From Kangiella sp. (lineage in GTDB: Bacteria; Pseudomonadota; Gammaproteobacteria; Enterobacterales; Kangiellaceae): a DNA stretch of 24,383 nucleotides. Below, piece after piece: positions 1-6,801 of the stretch. How positions within the stretch are numbered: position 1 is the stretch's first letter; every line of letters starts with the position of its first letter. The position numbers and the translations under genes are program-made. Under the pieces are notes generated by a model. That model did no database searches. It saw nothing but the letters and a program-made list of their open reading frames with translations, and was not told where the DNA came from. The DNA lies in assembly GCA_002733465.1 (NCBI GenBank), contig NVVT01000002.1, positions 227,826-252,208 on the forward strand, written 5' to 3'.

Positions 1-485
1 TTACTACTTTATCTGGTCAAACCGTTGAAATTTTAAATACAGATGCAGAAGGTCGCCTTGTTTTATGTGACGCGCTAACTTATGTAGAACGTTTTGATCC
101 AGCAGTTGTAATTGATGTTGCAACTTTGACAGGTGCTTGTGTTATTGCTCTAGGTAATCAAGCTTCTGGATTATTAAGTAATCACAACCCTCTTGCACAT
201 GACCTATTAAATGCGGGAGAATTAAGTGGTGATAGAGCTTGGCGCTTACCTTTATGGGAAGAATACCAAGAACAGTTACAATCTAATTTTGCTGATATGA
301 GTAATCTTGGTGGCCGAGAAGCTGGAACGATTACAGCGGCTTGTTTCTTATCTCGTTATACCAAAAAATATCACTGGGCCCATTTAGATATCGCGGGTAC
401 GGCGTGGCTTTCTGGCAAGCAAAAAGGATCGACGGGTAGACCGGTTCCTCTACTGACACAATATATTTTAACTCAGTGTGAATAG
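1..485 (+). CDS. pepA: Leucyl aminopeptidase (cytosol aminopeptidase), 3' part only
   Basis: The reading frame is open from base 3 and runs off the left edge, so only about the last 160 residues are present. The M17 family signature NTDAEGRL is read at about bases 39-62. It is followed by the conserved DVATLTGAC segment and, near the C-terminus, the HLDIAGTAW block. In the family these surround the two-metal active site; the enzyme removes N-terminal residues, preferably Leu, in the cytoplasm. In some gammaproteobacteria PepA also binds DNA and helps Xer recombination, which cannot be judged from this fragment. The stop codon is 12 bp before holC, the usual pepA-holC-valS order. The ATG at 126 is internal and is not the start. 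Confidence 0.95.
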   Translation, partial: TTLSGQTVEILNTDAEGRLVLCDALTYVERFDPAVVIDVATLTGACVIALGNQASGLLSNHNPLAHDLLNAGELSGDRAWRLPLWEEYQEQLQSNFADMSNLGGREAGTITAACFLSRYTKKYHWAHLDIAGTAWLSGKQKGSTGRPVPLLTQYILTQCE

Positions 486-497
486 AGATTAGAAAAC

Positions 498-1025
498 ATG
501 CCCCAAGTTGAATTTTATTCCATAGAAAGCCGGTCTGATCCCAAATCTGAATCAAGCTCTGACACAAAGTCTGATACAAGGTCTGGCTCAAATTCTGGCT
601 CAAGCTCTGACTCAAAGTCTGAAGCAAAACCTAGCAAATTGCCTATCGCGCATATTGTAGAGGTGATCACTCGTGGCTATAGAAAGGGGCAAAAGATTTT
701 CATCAATGCTGAAAGTAAATATCAAGCTGAGCTACTCGATGAAAAACTTTGGACACAAGATGCTAAAAGTTTTTTACCTCATCAACTAGTAGGTGAAGAT
801 GAAAATACTAAACCACCTATTGAAATTGGCTTTGGTCAAAATCCGAGCATAAGAGCTGATATTTTAATTAACTTAGCCGATGAAGTTCCTGCGTTTTATC
901 AACCAATGAAATGGATTTTCGAATATGCTTACGGTGATGAAGAAAAGAAAGAAAAAGCGAGGGCGAAATTTCGCTTTTATCGTCAACAAAACTGTTTAAT
1001 TAATCATAAAAAAATAAGCGGATAA
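498..1025 (+). CDS. holC: DNA polymerase III chi subunit with a tetrapeptide-repeat insertion
   Basis: The chi subunit of the clamp-loader complex links it, through psi, to single-strand binding protein. The family pattern is clear: VEFYSIES at the N-terminus (strand 1), then IVEVITRGYRKGQKIFI, the segment LLDEKLWTQDAKSFLPHQLVGE, RADILINLADEVP, and a basic C-terminal RFYRQQN. Family proteins are usually about 140-150 residues; this one has 175. The excess is a Ser-rich stretch at residues 13-44 made of eight four-residue units of the form S-[D/E/G]-x-x, encoded by a 12-bp tandem repeat (separate entry). It falls in the loop between strand 1 and helix 1, where it is likely tolerated as a flexible linker. 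The gene lies between pepA and valS and is probably co-transcribed with them. Confidence 0.93.
   Translation: MPQVEFYSIESRSDPKSESSSDTKSDTRSGSNSGSSSDSKSEAKPSKLPIAHIVEVITRGYRKGQKIFINAESKYQAELLDEKLWTQDAKSFLPHQLVGEDENTKPPIEIGFGQNPSIRADILINLADEVPAFYQPMKWIFEYAYGDEEKKEKARAKFRFYRQQNCLINHKKISG
534..629 (+). repeat. Eight tandem 12-bp units inside holC
   Basis: The units begin at 534, 546, 558, 570, 582, 594, 606 and 618, each starting with TCTG, with consensus near TCTGACTCAAAG. They are in phase with the holC codons, so each encodes four residues beginning with Ser (for example SDTK, SGSS, SDSK). Units have diverged by one to a few bases. Gain or loss of a unit would keep the reading frame. Confidence 0.95.
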
Positions 1026-1077
1026 TCATTTAGTTAGAACTTGTTATTTTGTAAATAACTTATAAAAATTAACCCCT

Positions 1078-1093
1078 GCGAAACTACTTTCGC
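1078..1093 (+). other. Small hairpin just upstream of valS
   Basis: GCGAAA - CTAC - TTTCGC forms a perfect 6-bp stem with a 4-base loop 20 bp before the valS ATG. No T-run follows, so it is not an obvious terminator. It may be a processing or translation-control structure, but no function can be assigned. Confidence 0.35.
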
Positions 1094-1112
1094 CTGTCAC
1101 GGCTTGAAAATA

Positions 1113-4031
1113 ATGACTACAAAAAACCAATCTTCAGAAACTAATTTAAGCGAATTAGATACTGCCTACAACCCAGAAAATATCGAACAAAAATGGTATA
1201 AGAAATGGGAATCCGCAGGTAATTTCAAATCGGGGGCAAATACATCTCAAAATTCAACCAACGATCCCTATTGTATTTTAATCCCACCTCCTAATGTCAC
1301 AGGCAGTTTACACATGGGTCATGCTTTTCAGCATACTATTATGGATACTTTGACACGTTATCATCGAATGAAAGGCGACGATACACTTTGGCAATGTGGT
1401 AGTGACCATGCGGGAATTGCTACTCAAATGGTCGTAGAAAGACAATTGAATGCACAAGGAAAAAAACGCACCGATTTTACCCGCGAAGAATTTATAGAAA
1501 AAGTCTGGCAATGGAAAGAAGAATCTGGCGGCACTATTTCTGAGCAAATGCGCCGATTGGGCGACTCACCCGATTGGGAGCGTGAAGCATTCACAATGGA
1601 TGAAAATTTATCCAAAGCAGTGCAAGAAGTTTTTATTCAACTCTATAATGATAAAACTATTTACCGTGGTAAACGATTAGTTAATTGGGACCCAAAATTC
1701 CAGTCAGCCATATCCGATCTAGAAGTTGAAAATCACGACGAAAAAGGCCACCTTTGGCATTTTCGATATCCGCTTGCTGATGGTGTTAAAACCAGTGATG
1801 GAAAAGATTATTTGGTAGTAGCAACGACTCGCCCTGAAACCATGTTAGGCGATAGTGCGGTTGCGGTTAATCCAAGTGATGAAAGGTATACCGAACTAGT
1901 GGGAAAATTTATTGACCTCCCGTTAGTTGGTCGTAGAATTCCCATCATAGCCGATGATTATGTTGATGCGGAATTTGGAACTGGTTGTGTAAAAATAACG
2001 CCCGCCCATGACTTTAATGATTACGAAGTGGGTAAACGTCACAACTTACCGTTGATAAGCATTTTAAGTGCAACAGCAACAATTTTAGCAGATGCTGATG
2101 TGTTTTATTACGGCGGTAAACCGATGGATGACTTTGATTCTGCATTACCGTCTAATTACCATAATTTAGATCGTTTTGACGCGAGAAAATTAATCATTGA
2201 AGAATTTGAATGCAAAGGACTTTTAGATAAAATTGATGATCATGCTTTAAAAGTACCACGCGGTGATCGAAGTAATGTGATTATTGAACCTTTATTAACC
2301 GACCAATGGTATGTGGCTACTAAGTCATTAGCTAAACCTGCTATCGAAGCGGTTCGAAGTGGCGAAATTAAATTTGTACCTGAAAACTGGGATAAAACCT
2401 ATTACCATTGGATGGAAAACATTCAAGACTGGTGTATCAGTCGCCAACTTTGGTGGGGACATCGCATTCCAGCTTGGTATGATGATGATGGTCAAATTTA
2501 TGTCGCTAAAAATGAAGCGGAAGTACGCAAACAACATAACCTTTCAGAAGATTTTAATCTAACTCAAGATAGTGATGTTTTAGACACATGGTTCTCCTCC
2601 GCTCTCTGGCCTTTTGCAACTATGGGCTGGCCAGAAGAAACGCCAGAGTTAGCAAAGTATGTTCCATCCAGTGTATTGGTAACGGGCTTCGATATTATTT
2701 TCTTTTGGGTTGCCAGAATGATTATGATGACCAAAAAATTCACTGGAAAAGTCCCTTTTAAAGAAATTTATATTACCGGATTAATCAAAGATGAAAATGG
2801 CGACAAAATGTCGAAGTCAAAAGGTAATGTTTTAGATCCTATCGATTTAATCGATGGCATTGAGTTGGAAGCGTTAGTCACAAAAAGAACTAGCGGAATG
2901 ATGAACCCTAAAGATGCAAAGAAAATTGAAAAAAGAACTCGCAAAGAATTTTCGGAAGGTATCAATGCTTATGGAACAGATGCATTAAGAATGACATTTT
3001 GTTCGCTAGCATCCACTAGTCGCGACATTAATTTTGATTTAGGACGAGTAGAAGGATATCGAAATTATTGTAATAAATTATGGAATGCCACCCGTTACGT
3101 TTTAATGAATGTTGAAGGTCATGATTGTGGACAGGCAGAAGAAGACAATTCAGGATTAAGTTTAAGTGTTGCGGATAAATGGATCATTGGGCGTTTTAAT
3201 CAAACCGTTGAAGCTTTTGAAAATCACATTGCTAAATATCGTTTTGATCTAGCGACTCAAGCGCTGTTTCAATTTAGCAAAAATGATTATTGTGATTGGT
3301 ACTTAGAGCTTTCAAAACCGATGTTAATGAGTGATTCAAGTAGCGAAGCAGAGAAGTTAGGTACAAGACATACGTTGGTGAACATCTTAGAATCAATGAT
3401 GCGTTTGTTGCACCCAATGATGCCTTTTGTTACCGAAGAAATTTGGCAAAAACTAAAACCTTATTGCAGAGCCACTTCAGTATCGGATTCAATCATGTTA
3501 GCGCCCTTCCCACAGTTTGATGCAAGTAGCGTCGATCAAAATATCATCGATGACCTTCATTGGATCCAAGATTTTATTAATGGCGTGAGAAATATTCGTG
3601 GCGAACTTAATATTAGTCCATCTAAACCAATCAATGTATTGCTGAAAACTGATAATGAAGAAACTAAAACTAGAGATTCTAAACGGTTAGATAACTACCA
3701 AACGTTCCTTTCATCTCTAGCAAAATTGGAAAGCATCAATTGGGTTACTGATGACAAAATCCCTCCCTCATCAACTGCTCTAGCGGGTGAATTAGAAATT
3801 TTAGTTCCTGTTGCAGGTCTGATAGATGTGAGTGCGGAAATCGCTCGCTTGAATAAAGAAATTGAAAAGTTAAATAGCGAAATAAAACGAACCCAAGGGA
3901 AACTATCGAACGCTAATTTTGTTGATAGAGCGCCTGAGGCTGTTGTTGAAAAGGAAAAAGAGAAGCTAAATATTGCACAACTAGCAATAGCTAAATTGGA
4001 ATCTCAAACCCAGGAACTTAAATCATTATGA
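1113..4031 (+). CDS. valS: Valyl-tRNA synthetase
   Basis: A class I aminoacyl-tRNA synthetase that charges tRNA-Val in the cytoplasm. Seen in order: the HIGH-type motif HMGH within PPPNVTGSLHMGH (about residue 66), the editing domain with TTRPETMLGDSAVAV and GCVKITPAHDFNDY, the segment WCISRQLWWGHRIPAW, then KMSKSKGNVLDP (about residue 565). The anticodon-binding domain follows, and the last 60 residues form a Lys/Glu-rich coiled coil that in this family contacts tRNA. Length (972 residues) is normal. The ATG at 1113 is preferred; an in-frame TTG at 1104 is a weaker alternative. No strong Shine-Dalgarno sequence is visible. It is third in the pepA-holC-valS cluster. Confidence 0.97.
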   Translation: MTTKNQSSETNLSELDTAYNPENIEQKWYKKWESAGNFKSGANTSQNSTNDPYCILIPPPNVTGSLHMGHAFQHTIMDTLTRYHRMKGDDTLWQCGSDHAGIATQMVVERQLNAQGKKRTDFTREEFIEKVWQWKEESGGTISEQMRRLGDSPDWEREAFTMDENLSKAVQEVFIQLYNDKTIYRGKRLVNWDPKFQSAISDLEVENHDEKGHLWHFRYPLADGVKTSDGKDYLVVATTRPETMLGDSAVAVNPSDERYTELVGKFIDLPLVGRRIPIIADDYVDAEFGTGCVKITPAHDFNDYEVGKRHNLPLISILSATATILADADVFYYGGKPMDDFDSALPSNYHNLDRFDARKLIIEEFECKGLLDKIDDHALKVPRGDRSNVIIEPLLTDQWYVATKSLAKPAIEAVRSGEIKFVPENWDKTYYHWMENIQDWCISRQLWWGHRIPAWYDDDGQIYVAKNEAEVRKQHNLSEDFNLTQDSDVLDTWFSSALWPFATMGWPEETPELAKYVPSSVLVTGFDIIFFWVARMIMMTKKFTGKVPFKEIYITGLIKDENGDKMSKSKGNVLDPIDLIDGIELEALVTKRTSGMMNPKDAKKIEKRTRKEFSEGINAYGTDALRMTFCSLASTSRDINFDLGRVEGYRNYCNKLWNATRYVLMNVEGHDCGQAEEDNSGLSLSVADKWIIGRFNQTVEAFENHIAKYRFDLATQALFQFSKNDYCDWYLELSKPMLMSDSSSEAEKLGTRHTLVNILESMMRLLHPMMPFVTEEIWQKLKPYCRATSVSDSIMLAPFPQFDASSVDQNIIDDLHWIQDFINGVRNIRGELNISPSKPINVLLKTDNEETKTRDSKRLDNYQTFLSSLAKLESINWVTDDKIPPSSTALAGELEILVPVAGLIDVSAEIARLNKEIEKLNSEIKRTQGKLSNANFVDRAPEAVVEKEKEKLNIAQLAIAKLESQTQELKSL

Positions 4032-4034
4032 GAG

Positions 4035-4056
4035 TCGAAAATTAATTTATTTTCGA
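4035..4056 (+). terminator. Possible weak terminator after valS
   Basis: TCGAAAAT - 6-base loop - ATTTTCGA is a perfect 8-bp, AT-rich stem starting 4 bp after the valS stop, followed by a TATATTGT stretch rather than a clean T-run. It plausibly marks the end of the pepA-holC-valS transcript, but is weak. Confidence 0.4.
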
Positions 4057-4074
4057 TATATTGTAATGGTCTAA

Positions 4075-4103
4075 TTAACTTGGAAGGTTTTCTAGCCTAT
4101 AAT
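4075..4103 (+). promoter_or_regulatory. Sigma-70-type promoter for the methyltransferase gene
   Basis: The -35 box TTAACT (4075-4080, 4 of 6 matches) is separated by 17 bp from a perfect -10 TATAAT (4098-4103). The predicted start near 4110 gives a leader of about 20 nt before the ATG at 4129. It suggests the methyltransferase gene is transcribed separately from valS. Confidence 0.6.
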
Positions 4104-4128
4104 AGCAGATTACAAGATACCCAATAAT

Positions 4129-4968
4129 ATGCCTCACTACTACCTTCATTCAACTAACGCCTTACAGGCATTAAAAGCTATCAATCAAGGACTATCTTGG
4201 ATCAATATCTCCGTTGACTTGAATATTTCGGAACAGAAGTTTGCTTTAATTGATCAATGCCTTGTACTTGACGAAAAAAATCGACTTTCCATTAACCAAC
4301 TCAAAAAAATCATCAAAAAGACACAGAAGATCACCCTCTGTCGCGATGGAGAGTTGGTTCCGCTTGAAGATCGCAGCAATGGCTACTACAAACTCGTTCC
4401 CACAGATGGAGCACCTTTACTAGAAATTAGCGGTGTCAAAATGCATATATCCAAGGGAACTGATCCTTTTGTCAGTGCCTCCGGTATGGCTCAACAAGCG
4501 GTACGCAAAGGTGACAAGGTGCTGGACTGTTGTAGCGGTCTTGGCTATGCGGCTATAGCAGCCCACCGACTAGGCGCAAGCGAAGTACTTAGTATCGAAC
4601 TAAGCCCAGAAGTAATGGCACTGCGTGCATTTAATCCTTGGTCAAAGGATTTGGAACAAGAAAGCATTGTACAACGTCAGGGCAGTAGTTTTGATCTGAT
4701 AGCCACAATGCCTTCGGCTTTTTTTGATTCAGTGATTCACGATCCCCCACGTTTTTCCCTCGCAGGGGAGCTCTACAGTGAAGAGTTCTACCGAGAGATC
4801 TTTCGGGTACTGCGCAACAACGGACGGCTTTTTCATTACACTGGAAATCCTCGCGTCGTAAAAAAAGGAAGTAGCTTTGTCGACGGTGTCATCCGAAGGC
4901 TAAAAGCAGTAGGTTTCAGACACATAGAAAAAATCGAACATCTGATGGGAGTCAATGCTCAGAAATAA
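4129..4968 (+). CDS. Class I SAM-dependent methyltransferase resembling the predicted archaeal methyltransferase family (COG2521-like)
   Basis: A 279-residue protein. Residues about 131-150 carry the SAM-binding glycine-rich motif I (VLDCCSGLGYAAIAA), followed by the acidic end of strand 2 (VLSIELSPE). Near residue 204 is HDPPRFSLAGELYSEEFY, then RVLRNNGRLFHYTG. This D-P-P-R-F-S-L-A-G plus LFHYTG combination matches what I remember of the predicted archaeal methyltransferase group, whose substrate is not known to me. The N-terminal ~90 residues are variable. By eye the gene is richer in G and C than valS, which may point to transfer. It sits alone between valS and the tRNA-Ser terminator, with its own promoter. 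The methyltransferase fold is nearly certain; the exact family is less so. Confidence 0.75.
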   Translation: MPHYYLHSTNALQALKAINQGLSWINISVDLNISEQKFALIDQCLVLDEKNRLSINQLKKIIKKTQKITLCRDGELVPLEDRSNGYYKLVPTDGAPLLEISGVKMHISKGTDPFVSASGMAQQAVRKGDKVLDCCSGLGYAAIAAHRLGASEVLSIELSPEVMALRAFNPWSKDLEQESIVQRQGSSFDLIATMPSAFFDSVIHDPPRFSLAGELYSEEFYREIFRVLRNNGRLFHYTGNPRVVKKGSSFVDGVIRRLKAVGFRHIEKIEHLMGVNAQK

Positions 4969-5013
4969 GAGAATTAAAGGGCTGATACTAAAAATGTGGT
5001 TACAGTAACAAAA

Positions 5014-5049
5014 AAGCCCCTGAGACTACTGCTATAGTCTCAGGGGCTT
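5014..5049 (-). terminator. Strong rho-independent terminator of the tRNA-Ser locus
   Basis: AAGCCCCTGAGACTA and its exact complement form a 15-bp stem with a 6-base loop. On the minus strand the stem runs into a T-run (GGCTTTTTTG), so it terminates minus-strand transcription through the tRNA-Ser fragment and now also caps the prophage int transcript. In the plus direction it may also end the methyltransferase transcript, with a poorer T-run. Confidence 0.85.
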
Positions 5050-5082
5050 CTTATGCGCAACACGTTGAAAGTATTGCTATAT

Positions 5083-5142
5083 TGGCGGAGAGATAGGGAT
5101 TCGAACCCTAGATAGGCTACAAACCTATGCCGGTTTTCAAGA
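5083..5142 (-). other. Prophage attachment site: 3' part of tRNA-Ser(UGA)
   Basis: Read on the minus strand, the segment begins TCTTGAAAACCGGC, the anticodon loop (TGA) and 3' arm of the anticodon stem. It continues through a long variable arm typical of tRNA-Ser, a T-arm with loop TTCGAAT (stem TAGGG/CCCTA, 5094-5110), the acceptor 3' strand, discriminator G and an encoded CCA (5083-5085). The 5' half (acceptor 5' strand, D-arm, 5' anticodon stem) is absent: beyond 5142 the sequence becomes unrelated. This is what is left at one junction after integration into a tRNA 3' end. The complete gene should lie at the other junction, outside the window. By itself this piece cannot make a tRNA. Confidence 0.88.
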
Positions 5143-5203
5143 ACGACTATAAAAAGTGCTTTTGTTTAATATCAATACCTTAGGTTGTAACGGTCATGTT
5201 AAA

Positions 5204-5221
5204 ACACTCTCGTACACTCTC
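5204..5221. repeat. Direct repeat, possible integrase arm sites
   Basis: ACACTCTC occurs at 5204-5211 and 5214-5221, exactly 10 bp (one helical turn) apart, between the tRNA core and the int gene. A second short pair, AACGAT/AACGAT, follows near 5228-5240. Phage att arms commonly carry such paired integrase or host-factor sites. The functional assignment is inference from position. Confidence 0.35.
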
Positions 5222-5272
5222 AATAACAACGATTAACGATGGTTTGTGCACAAAAGCGATCACACTAAATCA

Positions 5273-6331
5273 CTAAGCTTTTAACTCTAAAACGCTAGCC
5301 CCATTATTATTAATAGAGACGTTTCCAGCCGCTTTTCTAAGGTGTTCTGAGGAAAGGTGAGCATATCGCTTTACCATTGAATAACTAGACCAGCCGGCTA
5401 GGTCCATAAGCTCACTCAAACTCGTTCCATTCATTATGTGCCAACTTGCCCAGGTGTGCCTTAAATCATGCCATCTAAAGTTTTCGAGGTTGGCTCGCTC
5501 AATTAGAGGCTTCCATGTGTATCGGTGGTCCAGTGATGAAAACGGTCGGTGTTCTTTGGAGCCTCGTCTTTGGTGAGTGAAAACAAAGTTATTATCTCTC
5601 CCCATATTTCTCATAAGAATGTTCTTTATTTCTTCTGTAATTGGAATGGTGATTACGCGCTTTGTCTTAACTGATTGCCGGGGAACAATGATTTGCATGC
5701 TTTCCATGGACACCCACGACCATTTCAAGCCTAAACAGTTGGATTGTCTTAATCCTGTCAGCAGAGAGAGGCTAATTGGATCTTTTAAGTGCGTAGGAGC
5801 GTGTCTAATCAACGTGCGCGCTTCATTTATATTAATCCAACGAGGCTCACAGTCCATCTCTCTATAAAACCGTAAGTTAGGTGTACTTTGGATCCAATTC
5901 CACTCTTTACTTGCCAGGTTTAATAAAGATCGCAACATCGATGACATTCTGTTGATTCTGGCATCAGAGCACTCTCGTTCGTCCTGGTATTCATCAAAAA
6001 TGGTTTCTACAATTTCTCGATTGATATCTTCTAAGCAGATGTTTGGGTTTATCTTCTCAAAACCGGCAGTAAGTACTTCGAAAGTAAAAATGTATTCATC
6101 AAGAGTGGCTAAATGTTTTTTGGCGTTTAAGAATTTTTCTAATGCAGAGTACCAAGGGTGCTTACCCTTTACTCCAAGCTCATAATTTTGCCAAAGGCTC
6201 TTCTTAACTGTTGCTTCTACTTGTTCCGCATCTTCGCGGATTTTCGAGCCTGTGCTAGCACGGTAGAGGCTGCCCTTGTACCGGAAACTGTAGTGGAAAT
6301 AAGACGAACCTTTTCGTTTTTTAACTGACAT
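5273..6331 (-). CDS. int: Prophage tyrosine integrase
   Basis: A 352-residue tyrosine recombinase next to the tRNA attachment site. An N-terminal arm-binding-like segment (SYFHYSFRYKGSLYRASTGSK) and a SAM-like core-binding domain (about 55-160) come before the catalytic domain. Visible catalytic residues are Arg195 (TGLRQSN), a Lys-rich beta-hairpin (VKTKR), His288 and Arg291 (WHDLRHTW), Trp314 in place of the second His (LAGW), and nucleophile Tyr323 (KRYAHLS). Length and layout are normal for tRNA-targeting phage integrases. Its first 115 bp overlap the 3' end of the xis ORF in another frame, so the two are likely coupled in translation. The N-terminal sequence looks native, which supports the start at 6331. 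Confidence 0.93.
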   Translation of the reverse strand: MSVKKRKGSSYFHYSFRYKGSLYRASTGSKIREDAEQVEATVKKSLWQNYELGVKGKHPWYSALEKFLNAKKHLATLDEYIFTFEVLTAGFEKINPNICLEDINREIVETIFDEYQDERECSDARINRMSSMLRSLLNLASKEWNWIQSTPNLRFYREMDCEPRWININEARTLIRHAPTHLKDPISLSLLTGLRQSNCLGLKWSWVSMESMQIIVPRQSVKTKRVITIPITEEIKNILMRNMGRDNNFVFTHQRRGSKEHRPFSSLDHRYTWKPLIERANLENFRWHDLRHTWASWHIMNGTSLSELMDLAGWSSYSMVKRYAHLSSEHLRKAAGNVSINNNGASVLELKA

Positions 6332-6531
6332 GACCGCTCTCCTGACTCATCCTCTAACTTTTTAGCAGCTATCCTAAACAACCTTGCTAGCTCGCCGCGC
6401 AAAAAAACATATTTATTGCCAAACTTAAGTGCAGGAATTTCACCGGCCGAAGCTTTACTGCGAACGGTGTTCTCGTGGCACTTCAAGTATACCGCGGCTT
6501 CTTTTACATCTAAAGTATCTAATTCATTCAT
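6217..6531 (-). CDS. xis: Excisionase / MerR-like helix-turn-helix DNA-binding protein
   Basis: A 104-residue protein. Residues 6-52 (LDVKEAAVYLKCHENTVRSKASAGEIPALKFGNKYVF..) match the HTH_17/excisionase-type winged helix: helix, turn, recognition helix, then a wing. A good ribosome-binding site (AGGTGG) lies 5 bases before the ATG. It directly precedes int, the usual place for a recombination directionality factor. The C-terminal ~40 residues are basic, lack a recognisable domain and overlap the int start by 115 bp. It could also act as a regulator of int. The domain call is firm; the excision role is inferred from position. Confidence 0.75.
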   Translation of the reverse strand: MNELDTLDVKEAAVYLKCHENTVRSKASAGEIPALKFGNKYVFLRGELARLFRIAAKKLEDESGERSCQLKNEKVRLISTTVSGTRAASTVLAQARKSAKMRNK

Positions 6532-6542
6532 TTAAACCACCT

Positions 6543-6570
6543 ATTCTTTTAAATTATAGAAATATGTCAA
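6543..6570 (-). promoter_or_regulatory. Possible xis-int promoter
   Basis: On the minus strand a consensus -35 TTGACA (6565-6570) is followed after 16 bp by AAGAAT (6543-6548), which matches the -10 consensus at 4 of 6 positions. A TATAAT at 6553-6558 is badly spaced from that -35. The start would lie within about 15 bp of the xis ATG. Confidence 0.3.
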
Positions 6571-6584
6571 CAACTTGGTTCTTA

Positions 6585-6621
6585 TCCGAAGTTAAGTCCG
6601 GAGTTAAAAGTAACTCCGGAC
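6585..6621. repeat. TCCGRAGTTA repeat cluster with perfect hairpin
   Basis: TCCGAAGTTAA (6585-6595) and TCCGGAGTTAA (6597-6607) are direct repeats 12 bp apart. The second also forms a perfect 11-bp inverted repeat with 6611-6621 (GTCCGGAGTTA - AAAG - TAACTCCGGAC). On the plus strand the stem is followed by ATTTTTG, so it could terminate plus-strand transcription. On the minus strand the tail is only TTAACTT. It lies 12 bp beyond the tiny ORF stop and 54 bp before xis, so it may be a terminator, a binding site for Xis or another regulator, or both. Confidence 0.6.
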
Positions 6622-6628
6622 ATTTTTG

Positions 6629-6694
6629 CTAATTGCCTACAAGCGCTAAAAAAGCGATAACGCAAAGGCAAATAATAACGCCTAAAACAATCAT
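6629..6694 (-). CDS. Tiny 21-residue hydrophobic peptide
   Basis: The ORF has an ATG at 6694, is preceded by the strong ribosome-binding site AGGAG with 6 bases spacing, and ends with TAG. The peptide starts MIVLGVIICLCV, is almost wholly hydrophobic, and ends LVGN, enough for one membrane span. It has its own promoter (next entry) and is followed at once by the hairpin at 6596-6621. The size and composition recall small membrane peptides, including type I toxins such as DinQ, but I see no sequence identity that proves this, and no antisense RNA gene is evident. It is supported by the ribosome-binding site, promoter and codon structure only. Confidence 0.55.
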   Translation of the reverse strand: MIVLGVIICLCVIAFLALVGN

Positions 6695-6710
6695 ACTTTT
6701 CTCCTATTTC

Positions 6711-6739
6711 ATTAATCGTATTATATCTTAGTGATTAAT
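6711..6739 (-). promoter_or_regulatory. Promoter of the tiny ORF, flanked by an inverted repeat
   Basis: On the minus strand a perfect -10 TATAAT (6720-6725) precedes the tiny ORF by about 25 bp. The -35 at 17 bp (TTAGAA) is weak. The -10 is bracketed by ATTAATC (6711-6717) and its exact complement GATTAAT (6733-6739), 15 bp apart, so a dimeric regulator could cover the box. The remaining sequence up to the HNH gene stop at 6802 shows nothing else. Confidence 0.5.
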
Positions 6740-6801
6740 CTTTCTAATTTACGAGAAACAGCTGAAAATAAAAAAAGTTTCTTACAGGTCATCGGAGAAC
6801 C

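Noticed and set aside
331..627. Minus-strand ORF of 98 codons over pepA end and holC
   Set aside because: Its regular Ser-Gln/Leu pattern is the shadow of the holC 12-bp repeats; no ribosome-binding site and both plus-strand genes are certain.
5083..5142. Complete tRNA gene
   Set aside because: Only the part from the anticodon loop to CCA is there; the sequence that should hold the D-arm and acceptor 5' strand does not fold or match.
6553..6570. TTGACA and TATAAT as one strong promoter for xis
   Set aside because: The boxes are only 6 bp apart, so they cannot be used together; at most one of them with a weaker partner works.
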